This document shows positions 10,566 to 19,594 of a stretch of 45,539 nucleotides of DNA, one piece after another. Both the position numbers and the translations under genes were made by a program. This stretch comes from Trichodesmium sp. MAG_R03. Its GTDB lineage: Bacteria; Cyanobacteriota; Cyanobacteriia; Cyanobacteriales; Microcoleaceae. The first letter of the stretch is position 1. Every line of letters starts with the position of its first letter. The notes beneath the pieces are model-generated. The model saw nothing but the letters and a program-made list of their open reading frames with translations. It did no database searches and was not told the origin of the DNA. Location of the stretch: NCBI GenBank assembly GCA_023356535.1, contig JAKQYF010000013.1, forward strand, positions 1 through 45,539, written 5' to 3'.

Positions 10566-10704
10566 TATTGTACTATGTCCTAAGTCAGAAGCCTTGGAGT
10601 CAGAAGTAATCTCTGACTAGGTTTGAAAATTTAGGGATATCTGCGCCCTTAACTTCGAGTGCTGTACAAATAAAATGATTTTTTGGCTGATATTTTATCA
10701 ATTA

Positions 10705-10795
10705 TAGGACTTACCTATGAACACTATTGGTAGGGTGTATTACCCCTAGGATAAGGGACCAATGATCTATATATAGTACCTTTGCGTAAGTCCTG
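10705..10795. repeat. Family A MITE-like element (type 2) between rplJ and rplL
   Basis: Ends aggacttacc and tgcgtaagtcctg (ctttgcgtaagtcctg). Flanks AATTA and AAATA are a near-match duplication. It lies in the rplJ-rplL gap, inside what is normally one transcript. Confidence 0.85.
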
Positions 10796-10855
10796 AAATA
10801 GTCAAAATTATCGCAAACAAATAACTGTTAACTCACAACAAATAGGAGATTAATA

Positions 10856-11257
10856 ATGTCTGCAAAAACTGACGAAATTCTTGAACAACTTAAATCACTG
10901 TCTCTGTTAGAAGCATCTGAATTAGTGAAACAAATTGAAGAAGCTTTTGGTGTTAGTGCTGCTGCTCCTGCAGGTGGTATGATGATGCCTATGGCTATGC
11001 CAGGAGCACCTAGTGCAGCAGCAGCGGAACCAGAAGAAGAGCAAACAGAGTTTGATGCAATTCTGACTGAATATCCCTCAGACAAGAAAATTGCTATTCT
11101 AAAAATAGTCCGCAGTATTACAGGTTTGGGTTTGAAAGAAGCAAAAGAGCTGGTAGAATCTACACCTAAGGCACTTAAAGAAGGAATTTCCAAAGAAGCT
11201 GCTGAAGATATTAAGAAACAATTAGAAGAAGCAGGAGCTAAAGTAGAAATTAAGTAG
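10856..11257 (+). CDS. rplL: 50S ribosomal protein L7/L12
   Basis: A 133-residue L7/L12 stalk protein. The N-terminal dimerisation domain ([20 protein letters not shown]), a flexible Ala/Pro/Met/Gly hinge (residues about 36-58) and the C-terminal factor-binding domain ([20 protein letters not shown], ending AGAKVEIK) are all present. The ATG has ataggag upstream. The gap to rplJ is 290 bases and contains a mobile repeat, which is longer than usual. Confidence 0.98.
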   Translation: MSAKTDEILEQLKSLSLLEASELVKQIEEAFGVSAAAPAGGMMMPMAMPGAPSAAAAEPEEEQTEFDAILTEYPSDKKIAILKIVRSITGLGLKEAKELVESTPKALKEGISKEAAEDIKKQLEEAGAKVEIK

Positions 11258-11275
11258 TTATCTAAAGTTAGTCTT

Positions 11276-11475
11276 TTGGGCGCTCCCTAGGCATAAAAAT
11301 CAAGGTACAAATATATCCGACTACCTCCTCTCTCAATTTCCCGTTCCTCTGTAGGGACGTTGCATAACAAAAATGCGTTTCATGTCGCTAAGCGTTACGT
11401 CCCTACTTCTCCTCCTGGAAGATATTAGGGGTCGCTCCCCTACTCCTAAAAAAAACTTTTTTAGCAAGCCCTAAG
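11276..11475. repeat. Family F element fragment carrying family B copy
   Basis: Parts match the larger elements at 17887 and 32532 (gggcgctccc, atatccgactacctc, ttcctctgtagggacg) and it ends ttttttagcaagccct, the family F terminus. A 56-bp family B copy occupies 11351-11406. The element is internally degraded. Confidence 0.7.
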
Positions 11476-11590
11476 TATTTATGCTCAATATTTTTCTGAG
11501 AATTTGACTCTTGAGAAAGGTCAATGAAGATAATTTATACAGTATAAATACTTACCAAGTTACCATAGCAAGCTAGGGATTTTATAGTAA

Positions 11591-11682
11591 AAGGACTTAC
11601 CCAAATTCACCTTGAAAACGCTATATGTAGGGGCGAATGGCATTCGTCCTCACCCTTGTGTAGTGCTCCTGGGCAAGTCCTG
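11591..11682. repeat. Family A MITE-like element (type 1)
   Basis: Ends aggacttaccc and gggcaagtcctg, with the interior gtaggggcgaatggcattcg. Flanks AGTAA/AATAA are a near-match duplication. It ends 20 bases from the stop of the convergent NDH-SelD gene. Confidence 0.85.
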
Positions 11683-11702
11683 AATAATTTTTATGTTACA
11701 AA

Positions 11703-13994
11703 TTAAAATACGGAATTTAGGTTAATGGGCAGTATTTCTGTCTCTAACAATAACACTCGCCCAATAACCCTACTTTCAGAATATTCCTGTTGCAACGCAT
11801 TTAAACAAGCACTCGCTGACTCAGCAGGCACCGTAGCAAGCAACCCACCAGAAGTTTGCGGGTCAAACAACAATGGATAAAGAGGGTGCCAACTCCCTTG
11901 TTCCCGATTTTGAATTGATGCAGATAGTTGCAAATTTTCTGGATACAGAGAACTAAAAATACCTTGTTCCAAAGTTTCAGCTACTCCTGGCAATACAGGA
12001 ATAGCTTCCATGTCTAATTCCACAGCCACTCTTTGCCTTTTCAGCATTTCCAATAAATGTCCGACTAATCCAAATCCAGTCACATCTGTACAAGCAGTCG
12101 CACCATACTCTAATAATAACTGGGCAGCATTCTGATTAGAAACCAACATTGATTTAATAGCACTTTCAATCCAGCGCCCCTTTGCCTTGAGACGCATATC
12201 TGCAGCAAATAATGTTCCTATTCCCAAAGCTTTCGTTAATATCAGCACATCTCCCGGTTGCATCCCTCTCTTGTGTAATAGTTTTTCTGGTGAGGCTAAA
12301 CCATTACAGGTAAGACCAAAAGCAAGTTCTTCTGCCTCTGTTGTATGACCACCTATTAAAACAGCACCCGCTTCATTCAAAACTTCCGTTGCTCCTAATA
12401 ACAATTGATATAAAGTATCTTCCTGTTTAGTCGGAGCAGCGTAGGGAATAGTAGCGATCGCTAACCCACTCTGAGCCATTGCCCCCATAGCAAACAAATC
12501 ACTCAAACAATGATTAGCTGTAATTTTTCCCAACAAATACGGGTCATCGACCAACCCCCGAAAATAATCTATCGTCTGCACCATTACCCTATCCCTTGGC
12601 ACCCTAACCACCGCAGCATCATCAGGTGTATTCATACCAATCAAAATATCATCCCTCTTAATTTCCTGTGGAATTTTCTCCAGCACATTTTCCAAAACTC
12701 TACTACCTACTTTTGCTCCACAACCAGCACAGAATATCTGGAAATCTTTTCTTCTACCTTCTACCTTTTGCCTTCTGCCTTCCATTTTAAGATTAGAGAA
12801 TTGATCCATAAATTTACGGTCAATGTGGTCTTTCCAACGCCAGAGTAACCGATGAGGACCAAAACTTATCCTTCCACGGGAAGCAATCGCTTGTTGGTCA
12901 CCAGTGCCAATCAAAATCAGGAAATTTTTCTGAGGTATAAATGACTTGAGAACTTTTCTCTGGAGAGCACGTTGCAAATTTTCAAACAAAGGTTGTCCCT
13001 GTCGCACTGCAAACACACCAGCTTTAGGACGAACATGATTCACCATTGTTGCCACATCTCCTGCTGCAAAAACTTGGGGATGAGAAATTGACTGTAATTG
13101 ATCATTGACTAAAATAAAACCTCTCCCATCTGTTGCCAAACCTGCTTTTTGTAACCAAGGAGCTGCTGATGCTTGAGTCACCCAAAAGAGAATATTACAT
13201 TCTACTTCCAACCCTGAATCACAACAAATAATTTTGAGAGTGGAATATAAAGAATGAGGTGTTTTATTCGTGGAAAGATCGTATCCCCTTACCTCCCCAA
13301 CATTTTCCTCTAAATGCAATACCACACTGCGACGTTTGAGAATTTTCTCAACTTCCTTTCCCACCGAATGATGATGGTTTGGTAATAATCTTGTCCCCCG
13401 CTGAAATAAATGCAATTCTAGATTATCAGTAGGTTGTTTAGCATGGCGATAAATTTGATGGATATGACTTTGCACCGCGAAAGCTAACTCTACTCCTCCA
13501 GCACCACCACCTACTATTCCGATCCGCATTTTCTGTGCTGGAGATGCAGAAACCATTGTAATTATTTCATGCCAATAGGCGAGAAATTTTGATATGGGTT
13601 TGACCGCAATAGCATATTCTTTTGCCCCTGGTACAGTTAAACTAGCGGGAGTGCTACCAATATCAATAGAAAGTAAATCGAAAGTTACAGGGGGGCGGTT
13701 AGCACAGAGTATCTGATTTTTGTCCAGGTCTAGACCTATAGCGCAGTTTACAAGTATTGTAGCCCCAGCAAATTTGGTCAGAGGAAGCAGATCGATGTGA
13801 CATTGGTCAAAGTTATATAAGCCTGCCACATATCCTGGTAACATTCCAGAATAAGGAGTATGATATACATCTGTGATTAGAGTTAGTCTCACTCCTGGTA
13901 TAGGGTTCATGGCAAATTTTCGGATAGCTATTGCATGACTATGACCGCCTCCTATAAGCACTAAGTCTGTTTCTTGTGGTATGGATAATTTCAT
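11703..13994 (-). CDS. selD: NADH dehydrogenase-like / selenide,water dikinase fusion
   Basis: A 763-residue two-domain protein. Residues 1-400 are a type II NADH dehydrogenase-like flavoprotein: FAD Rossmann motif LVLIGGGHSH (residues 11-20), NAD motif IGIVGGGAGGVEL (about 158-170) and a second FAD contact VFAAGDVA (308-315). Residues about 420-763 are SelD, which makes selenophosphate from selenide and ATP. The catalytic pair is kept as Cys425 and Lys428 in CAGCGAK; the second cysteine found in E. coli (GCGCK) is Ala. Other SelD motifs are MNTPDDAAV, QTIDYFRGLVDDPYLLG and DPQTSGGLLA. The fusion is known in cyanobacteria; the oxidoreductase may reduce selenium compounds for its partner (inference). 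The linker is encoded by a heptamer repeat. Confidence 0.93.
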   Translation of the reverse strand: MKLSIPQETDLVLIGGGHSHAIAIRKFAMNPIPGVRLTLITDVYHTPYSGMLPGYVAGLYNFDQCHIDLLPLTKFAGATILVNCAIGLDLDKNQILCANRPPVTFDLLSIDIGSTPASLTVPGAKEYAIAVKPISKFLAYWHEIITMVSASPAQKMRIGIVGGGAGGVELAFAVQSHIHQIYRHAKQPTDNLELHLFQRGTRLLPNHHHSVGKEVEKILKRRSVVLHLEENVGEVRGYDLSTNKTPHSLYSTLKIICCDSGLEVECNILFWVTQASAAPWLQKAGLATDGRGFILVNDQLQSISHPQVFAAGDVATMVNHVRPKAGVFAVRQGQPLFENLQRALQRKVLKSFIPQKNFLILIGTGDQQAIASRGRISFGPHRLLWRWKDHIDRKFMDQFSNLKMEGRRQKVEGRRKDFQIFCAGCGAKVGSRVLENVLEKIPQEIKRDDILIGMNTPDDAAVVRVPRDRVMVQTIDYFRGLVDDPYLLGKITANHCLSDLFAMGAMAQSGLAIATIPYAAPTKQEDTLYQLLLGATEVLNEAGAVLIGGHTTEAEELAFGLTCNGLASPEKLLHKRGMQPGDVLILTKALGIGTLFAADMRLKAKGRWIESAIKSMLVSNQNAAQLLLEYGATACTDVTGFGLVGHLLEMLKRQRVAVELDMEAIPVLPGVAETLEQGIFSSLYPENLQLSASIQNREQGSWHPLYPLLFDPQTSGGLLATVPAESASACLNALQQEYSESRVIGRVLLLETEILPINLNSVF
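12751..12785 (-). repeat. STRR heptamers inside the selD linker
   Basis: Five contiguous heptamers, on the plus strand cttctac, cttctac, cttttgc, cttctgc, cttccat. They are typical of intergenic STRR arrays but here are translated as MEGRRQKVEGRR-like linker residues (about 404-415) between the oxidoreductase and SelD domains. Confidence 0.8.
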
Positions 13995-14012
13995 TATGAT
14001 TTATAATATTTT

Positions 14013-14092
14013 CAGGACCTACGCAGTACTGCTATATATGGTGTATAATTTTTCATGATTTGAAATACGACCACTACAATTATAGCAGTTGA
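14013..14092. repeat. Family A remnant (type 4, right end lost)
   Basis: Starts caggacctacgcag and continues tatatggtgtat...cactacaat like the complete copy at 17769, but no second terminus is present. Confidence 0.65.
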
Positions 14093-14128
14093 ATATTGAG
14101 CGAGGATATAGCTAAACGCTAAAACTTA

Positions 14129-14220
14129 CAGGACTTACGCACAGGCACTACACGAGGGTGAGGGCGAATGCCATTCGCCCCTACATATAGCATTTTCAAG
14201 GTGAATTTGCGTAAGTCCTG
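14129..14220. repeat. Family A MITE-like element (type 1, inverted) with ACTTA duplication
   Basis: Ends caggacttacgc and gcgtaagtcctg; the interior is the reverse complement of the 1992 and 11591 copies. ACTTA at 14124-14128 and 14221-14225 is a perfect five-base direct duplication. Confidence 0.92.
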
Positions 14221-14415
14221 ACTTAGTCAGAGATTACTTCTGACTTCTGAGTTCTGACTTGCACATAGCGCTATAGTGCAATATTAGGGGCAACAAAATT
14301 GACTACTAATTTTGGATAATTAAAACCTCCTGTCCTGGGAGGTCCCCTTGAATAAAAATCCTGAAGTGCTAAAATCAATTGATACTTGACTTGAAAATAG
14401 GAACGACTAAACTGA

Positions 14416-15858
14416 ATGTTAGATTGGGTTTCTGCTAATTTTTCTGATTTATTACAAAATATAGATGCTATCATTTTTTATAGTATTGGAGGAGACCAAG
14501 GCATACCAATTATTGTACTCTGGCTAATCAGTGGTGGTCTCTTTTTTACTATCCGAATGCAGTTTATTAATATTCGAGGGTTTAAACATTCTGTAGATGT
14601 TATTTTGGGCAAATACGATGATCCTAATGACGAAGGTGAAGTTTCACATGTTCAAGCTCTCGCTACTGCACTATCTGGTACCGTAGGACTAGGAAATATT
14701 GCCGGAGTTGCCATTGCTATTAGTTTAGGAGGACCGGGAGCAGCTTTTTGGATGACGATCGCAGGTTTCTTAGGAATGAGTACCAAATTTATTGAGTGTA
14801 CCCTAGCTCAAAAATATCGCATTTTCAACCCAAATGGTACAGTTTCTGGAGGACCGATGTATTACCTGTCAATAGGTTTAGCCGATATAGGGCAAAAAAA
14901 ATTAGGTCAAACCTTAGCAGGGATGTTCGCATTTTTCAATGTTTTGGCGGTACTGGGTACTGCAAGCATATTTCAATCGAATCAGTCTCAAGTCGCCGTT
15001 GCTAATATGCTACCATTTATTGCCGAAAAAACTTGGATCTATGGATTAGTTCTAGTATTAATAGTAGGATTAGTAATTATTAAAGGTATCCAACGTATTG
15101 CTGCAGTGGCTACTGCTATCGTACCTGCAATGTGTGGTATCTACTTTTTAGCTAGTTTATGGGTGATTTTATCTAACTTGACGATTATTCCCAATGCCTT
15201 AGCCAGCATCATTCACAGTGCATTTGTTCCCCAAGCTATGGCAGGTGGTTTTGCTGGGGCCTTAGTACAAGGTTTCCGTCGCGCCGCTTTTTCTAATGAA
15301 GCGGGGTTAGGTGTGGCAGCGATCGCTCATGCAACAGCGAAAACCGATGAACCTATTCGGGAAGGTATTGTCGCATTATTAGAACCATTTATTGATACTA
15401 TCATCATCTGTAACATGACTGCTTTAGTAGTGATTATTACTGGAGCTTACAATAATCCTGAATTTGCTAATTTTAGTGGTTCTGCACTGACTTTAGCTGC
15501 TTTTAATTCTGCCATTGCCTGGTTTCCTTCTATTTTGACACTATGTATATTTTTATTTGCCTTATCTACTATAATTTCTAATAGTTACTATGGTCAAGTT
15601 TCCTGGCAATATTTATTTGGAGATGGCGGTGTAATTATATATAAAATCTTATTCTTAATAAGTGTTTTTATTGGTACAGTTACTAAACCAGAAGCAGTAA
15701 TTCAATTTGCTGATGCTCTGAAAATAGCTCTCGCTTTTCCTAGTTTGCTCGGCGCTTATTTCCTCTGTGGTAAAGTAGCAACTGACCTCGAAAATTATAT
15801 GAAACGTTTACACACAGGAGAAATACAGCAGATTTCGGGCCAATCAGATACAGATTAA
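14416..15858 (+). CDS. AGCS family sodium:alanine/glycine symporter
   Basis: A 480-residue membrane protein with about ten helices. It has the AGCS hallmarks: FFTIRMQFINIRGF in the first loop, ALSGTVGLGNIAGVAIAI (ion/substrate site helix), VSGGPMYYL, and FSNEAGLGVAAIAHA. It should import alanine, glycine or a related amino acid with sodium. The ATG at 14416 has only a weak ribosome site. A second AGCS gene follows 203 bases later on the same strand with the same motif order, so the pair looks like a tandem duplication; the second copy has an extra N-terminal helix. Confidence 0.93.
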   Translation: MLDWVSANFSDLLQNIDAIIFYSIGGDQGIPIIVLWLISGGLFFTIRMQFINIRGFKHSVDVILGKYDDPNDEGEVSHVQALATALSGTVGLGNIAGVAIAISLGGPGAAFWMTIAGFLGMSTKFIECTLAQKYRIFNPNGTVSGGPMYYLSIGLADIGQKKLGQTLAGMFAFFNVLAVLGTASIFQSNQSQVAVANMLPFIAEKTWIYGLVLVLIVGLVIIKGIQRIAAVATAIVPAMCGIYFLASLWVILSNLTIIPNALASIIHSAFVPQAMAGGFAGALVQGFRRAAFSNEAGLGVAAIAHATAKTDEPIREGIVALLEPFIDTIIICNMTALVVIITGAYNNPEFANFSGSALTLAAFNSAIAWFPSILTLCIFLFALSTIISNSYYGQVSWQYLFGDGGVIIYKILFLISVFIGTVTKPEAVIQFADALKIALAFPSLLGAYFLCGKVATDLENYMKRLHTGEIQQISGQSDTD

Positions 15859-15912
15859 ATGGTGAAAATTATGTAGTGCGGGCATCTTGCCCGCGTTGGT
15901 GTACCTCATAAC
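15859..15912. repeat. Family E palindromic element, long form
   Basis: tgcgggcatcttgcccgc with flanks aaatggtgaaaat and gtacctcataac; the whole unit recurs inverted at 44645-44700. It sits between the two AGCS genes and could form a stem in their transcript. Confidence 0.8.
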
Positions 15913-16061
15913 AATAGTTTTTTAGGAGAACTTTGTATTCTAATCTTTCCGAAAACGTTTTCAGCCTTTTCTTTCATCCTCAAAGTAATTCACCTGAAAA
16001 ATTTAGACTTTTATGGTATAAGTGTTTAGTTAAGAAAAATACTTCATGGGTAAAGTTGAGA

Positions 16062-17558
16062 ATGAAAAGAAAAACTTGGCTATATATACTCCTATTTATA
16101 TTAATAGCAACTGTTATTTTAGCAATAAAACTAGAAAAAGAAGATAGTTTGATCAACAGCATCGATCAAGCTTTTTCGAGTTTTGTAAATGTAATATTTA
16201 ACATCCTCTTCTTTAGTATCGGTGGTTTTCCTTTAATTATTTTATGGCTAATTATTGGAGCATTTTTTTTTACTATTAGAATGCAATTTATCAATATTCG
16301 TGCTTTTAAACACGCTATTGATATCGTTAGAGGTAAATATGATGACCCCAAAGATCAAGGAGAAGTTTCACATTTTCAAGCTTTGGCAACAGCATTATCA
16401 GGAACAGTAGGGCTAGGAAATATCGCCGGTGTAGCTGTAGCAGTGAGTATGGGGGGGCCTGGTGCTGTATTATGGATGACGATCGCTGGTTTTTTTGGGA
16501 TGACTAGTAAATTTCTGGAATGTACTCTAGCTCAAAAATATCGCATTATTAAACCTGACGGCACTGTTTCTGGTGGGCCAATGCGGTACCTATCTGCAGG
16601 TTTAGCAGAAATGGGGCAAAGAACTCTAGGTAGGGTTCTTGCTGTAGTCTTCTCTATATTGTGTATTTCTGCTGCTTTCGGTGGTGCTAATATGTTTCAG
16701 GCAAATCAGTCTTATGGCGCCGTTTCAAATGTATTACCAGGTTTACCTAGTTGGGTTTATGGTTTAGTGCTGGTAGTTTTGGTGGGATTAGTTATTATTG
16801 GTGGTATTCAGCGTATTGGTATAGTAGCAAGTACTCTTGTACCTTTAATGTGTCTGCTTTATATTGTGGCTTGCCTATTTATTCTTCTGACTAATCTTGC
16901 CGAAATTCCTGGAGCGATCACTACTATTATTTCTGGTGCTTTTGCTCCTAAAGCAGTAGAGGGTGGGTTTATTGGTGTAATTATTCAGGGATTTCAACGT
17001 TCCGCTTTTTCTAATGAAGCTGGTGTCGGTTCGGCAGCAATTGCTCACTCTGCGGCTAGAACTGATGAACCTATTCGTGAGGGTTTAGTAGCATTGTTAG
17101 AGCCATTTATTGATACTATTGTTGTTTGCAATATGACGGCTTTGGTAATTGTCATTACTAAGGTATATAATGCTGAAGAATTTGCTGCTTTGCGGGAAGC
17201 AAAGAAAGGGGCAGAGTTAACTTCTGCAGCTTTTGCTACTGTTTTAGAATGGTTTCCTATTCTATTAGCGATCGCTGTTTTCTGTTTTGCTTTTTCCACC
17301 ATGATTTCTTGGAGTTACTATGGCGAGAGGTGTTGGGATTATTTGTCTGGTGGTAAAGGGTTAATTATTTACAAAATCTTATTTTTGATTGCTACTTTTG
17401 TCGGTTCAGTATCTAACCCATCTTCTGTCATTAATTTTAGTGATGCTACTCTACTTTCGATGGCTTTTCCTAATATTTTGGGTGGCTATTTTTTGTGTGA
17501 TCAAGTAGCAAAAGATTTACAAAATTATATGGGTCGCCTCAGAAAAGGAGAAGAATAA
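16062..17558 (+). CDS. AGCS family sodium:amino-acid symporter, second copy
   Basis: 498 residues from the ATG at 16062 (MKRKTWLYILLFILIATVIL, an added N-terminal hydrophobic segment). The frame is open back to a TTG at 15933 with taggag four bases before it, so a 541-residue form is possible. AGCS motifs are FFTIRMQFINIRAF, LSGTVGLGNIAGVAVAV, VSGGPMRYL and FSNEAGVGSAAIAHSA. It is closely similar to the gene just upstream throughout the permease core. Differences in the loops (for example LREAKKGAELTSAAFATV) suggest divergent substrates or regulation. Confidence 0.92.
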   Translation: MKRKTWLYILLFILIATVILAIKLEKEDSLINSIDQAFSSFVNVIFNILFFSIGGFPLIILWLIIGAFFFTIRMQFINIRAFKHAIDIVRGKYDDPKDQGEVSHFQALATALSGTVGLGNIAGVAVAVSMGGPGAVLWMTIAGFFGMTSKFLECTLAQKYRIIKPDGTVSGGPMRYLSAGLAEMGQRTLGRVLAVVFSILCISAAFGGANMFQANQSYGAVSNVLPGLPSWVYGLVLVVLVGLVIIGGIQRIGIVASTLVPLMCLLYIVACLFILLTNLAEIPGAITTIISGAFAPKAVEGGFIGVIIQGFQRSAFSNEAGVGSAAIAHSAARTDEPIREGLVALLEPFIDTIVVCNMTALVIVITKVYNAEEFAALREAKKGAELTSAAFATVLEWFPILLAIAVFCFAFSTMISWSYYGERCWDYLSGGKGLIIYKILFLIATFVGSVSNPSSVINFSDATLLSMAFPNILGGYFLCDQVAKDLQNYMGRLRKGEE

Positions 17559-17580
17559 CTTAGTTGACATTAGAATTCAT

Positions 17581-17760
17581 TTTGACATCTTCCCCCGCCT
17601 TTAGGCACAGAGATTCCTACCTAGCCGTCGCTCCTCGGCGGGTTGACGTTTCACAAGCTGCCGCACCCATGTCTCTTGCTCCCCTCCCGGAAGGGGATGG
17701 GGCTGGGTTACACTCGCTTCCACATCCGTTTTTTTGTTTGGTGAATGTCCTCCGGCGACT
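17581..17760 (-). mobile_element. IS200/IS605-type solo end (family C), degraded
   Basis: Begins tttgacatcttcccccgcct with a hairpin around the cctcggcggg segment and ends tccggcgact, matching in order the tnpB 3' ends at 27845, 31524 and (inverted) 29208. No transposase reading frame remains. A family A copy begins just eight bases after it. Confidence 0.7.
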
Positions 17761-17768
17761 CATATCAT

Positions 17769-17867
17769 CAGTACTTACATAGCAACTCTGTATATGGTGT
17801 ATATTTGATAAATATTGCCAATATTGACACTACAATCACTACAATTAGTGCATTAGCGTAAGTCCTG
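17769..17867. repeat. Family A MITE-like element (type 4) with ATCAT duplication
   Basis: Ends cagtacttaca and gcgtaagtcctg, with interior tatatggtgtat...cactacaat. ATCAT at 17764-17768 and 17868-17872 is a perfect direct duplication. Confidence 0.9.
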
Positions 17868-17886
17868 ATCATTTCCGGTTGAACAG

Positions 17887-18168
17887 ATAGGGCTTGCTGA
17901 TTAATTATAAAAGCATTTACATATAAAGGCTTTAGTCTTAATTTTAGTCTTATTTGGTCAGCAAAAAGTACTATAAGTTCGGTGCTAAAAGGCTGAAAAA
18001 GTTAGGATTTCGGGCGCTCCCATCGCAGAAAAATCAAGGGCAAGTATATCCGACTACCTCATCTATACCCTTCCCTGTTCCTCTGTAGGGACGTTGCATA
18101 ACAACAATGCATTTCATGTCGCGTAGCAAAACCTCCCTACCTATTCCTCTGCTCCTTAAAATACTTAA
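17887..18168. repeat. Family F element (partly truncated) with nested family B
   Basis: Starts agggcttgctgattaat and runs colinearly, inverted, with 32532-32878 (shared: aaagcctt, gtgctaaaaggctgaaaaag, gggcgctccc, gactacctc). A family B copy lies at 18085-18140. The distal terminus (tttttcagcaagccc) is missing. At 18194-18292 there is a 32-codon frame (MIQFTYGDYI...) that I do not recognise and do not call. Confidence 0.75.
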
Positions 18169-18330
18169 TTTATTTATACCTATTTAACCGGATATGATAC
18201 AATTTACTTATGGAGATTATATTGCTAATCTAACATGGCAACAAACTATCAGATCAGCTTTTGATAATTATAAGAAACGCTATATGATCTAACAAAGAAT
18301 GTACAGAAATACGTAACATTGTTCAATTAT

Positions 18331-18440
18331 TAGGACTTACGCATGAATGCTATTAGTAGGGTGTGTTTCGCTTCGCGACATGAAAATCGCACTTCGTAAC
18401 ACACCAAATATCTATATATAGTACCTTTGCCTAAGTCCTG
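18331..18440. repeat. Family A MITE-like element (type 2) with ATTAT duplication
   Basis: Ends taggacttacgca and gcctaagtcctg; the interior has tagtagggtgtg, ttcgcttcgcgacatg and ctatatatagtacc. ATTAT at 18326-18330 and 18441-18445 is a perfect duplication. Confidence 0.9.
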
Positions 18441-18528
18441 ATTATTTCACTTCAATAGTTAGCCCTGGCTTTTCTCCAATCAGTGAATCAATAGATAAAG
18501 CCCAGGAGTTCCAATCAGGAATGGAATA

Positions 18529-19011
18529 TTACATACCTAAAGCCATCTTGGTACGAGGTCCAACAATACCATCGGGCCTTAAGCCAACATCGCGTTGGAA
18601 TGCTTTAACTGCATGCTTGGTTTTATAGCCAAAATAACCAGTTGGGCGATGATGATGGAAATATCCCATGAATCCTAGCTTGTGTTGCAACTTAGCAACT
18701 TTGTGCCCACGGCTACCTAAGTGAAGATAATATCCATGCATACGGTGATGAGGACGATAAGAAGCATGACGATAGCGAGAACGATGATACATCTTAGCCT
18801 GGGAGCCATAACGAGAACCATGACTACAGGTATAGTGGCAAGCAGTAGCAGAATCAGCAGTTGCGTTCAGAGCACCTAAAACAGTAGCTACTGATAAAAG
18901 ACCCATCATACCTAAGCTGGACATGTTTTTCCAGTTCACTGCTTCAAAGGTGGGTTCAACTATAGAAGTTTCTTCGGTGGTAGCCAGATGAGAATATGCT
19001 AGTGTTTCCAT
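18529..19011 (-). CDS. Exported peptidoglycan-binding domain protein with METLA leader
   Basis: 160 residues from the ATG at 19011, which has agaggag just before it; a longer TTG frame is less likely. After an acidic METLAYSHLATTEE extension comes a hydrophobic stretch (MSSLGMMGLLSVATVLGAL) and an Ala-rich possible signal-peptidase site, then a His/Arg/Tyr-rich linker (KMYHRSRYRHASYRPHHRMH). The C-terminal 65 residues are a peptidoglycan-binding-1 domain (LGSRGHKVAKLQHKLGFMGY; AVKAFQRDVGLRPDGIVG). It has no catalytic domain, so it probably binds the cell wall or sheath. The next gene on the same strand has the same leader. Confidence 0.8.
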   Translation of the reverse strand: METLAYSHLATTEETSIVEPTFEAVNWKNMSSLGMMGLLSVATVLGALNATADSATACHYTCSHGSRYGSQAKMYHRSRYRHASYRPHHRMHGYYLHLGSRGHKVAKLQHKLGFMGYFHHHRPTGYFGYKTKHAVKAFQRDVGLRPDGIVGPRTKMALGM

Positions 19012-19249
19012 AACTCCTCTAATGAGTAATATTTGACAATTTTTTTTTGCGGTATAGTACAAGCTTATTGCTTGCCAGTCCCGCTTTTGTATCAGACTCT
19101 ACAAAGTTTAAGGACGAGATGCTACATTGCCCTATTCTTATAGATTTATACATTAGACTACCATGTCAGGTAGATTCTTAATGCAGAATTTTCAAATTTT
19201 TTGGAAAATCCTTACTCAGCCTGTATTTGTGGACTTTTCAGAAATCAAC

Positions 19250-19594
19250 TTAGTAGCACCCGTAGTCATAATAGTTACGACCATAGCGACCATAACGACC
19301 ATAGTTACCATAGCTACCATAGGAACGATTGTAGGAGCGACTAACAACTTTTTTATAGTAGTAGCCAGAGCTATAATTATAGTTACCATAATTACCATAG
19401 CGACCATAGCCATAACTACTATGAGCAGAAGCAGAATCAACAGTTAAGCCAATTGATCCTACTACAGTCGCAGCAGATAGTAAACTCATCGCACCAACAC
19501 TAGATAGCTTTTTGAAGTCTACATAAACACTAAATTCTTGATTCTCAGAGTCTTCTGTGTTGTCAGCTAAATGAGAAAATGCTAATGTTTCCAT
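19250..19594 (-). CDS. Small exported Gly-Tyr-rich protein with METLA leader
   Basis: 114 residues. METLAFSHLADNTED and the hydrophobic LSSVGAMSLLSAATVVGS are clearly related to the neighbouring peptidoglycan-binding gene, and VDSASA marks a likely signal-peptide end. The mature part is low complexity: runs of GYGRYGNYGNY and SYGNYGRYGRYGRNYY with only Gly, Tyr, Arg, Asn and Ser in number. It has no catalytic residues. Aromatic-glycine repeats suggest an extracellular structural or self-assembling role (inference only). Opposite-strand frames over the same DNA are artefacts of the ATAGTTACC-like repeats. agaggaa precedes the start. Confidence 0.72.
   Translation of the reverse strand: METLAFSHLADNTEDSENQEFSVYVDFKKLSSVGAMSLLSAATVVGSIGLTVDSASAHSSYGYGRYGNYGNYNYSSGYYYKKVVSRSYNRSYGSYGNYGRYGRYGRNYYDYGCY

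Noticed and set aside
19163..19447. Hydrophobic open frames (IVTIATI and MVAMVTM repeats) near 19200-19440
   Set aside because: Shadows of the Gly-Tyr repeats of the minus-strand gene at 19250-19594, which has a leader and a ribosome site.
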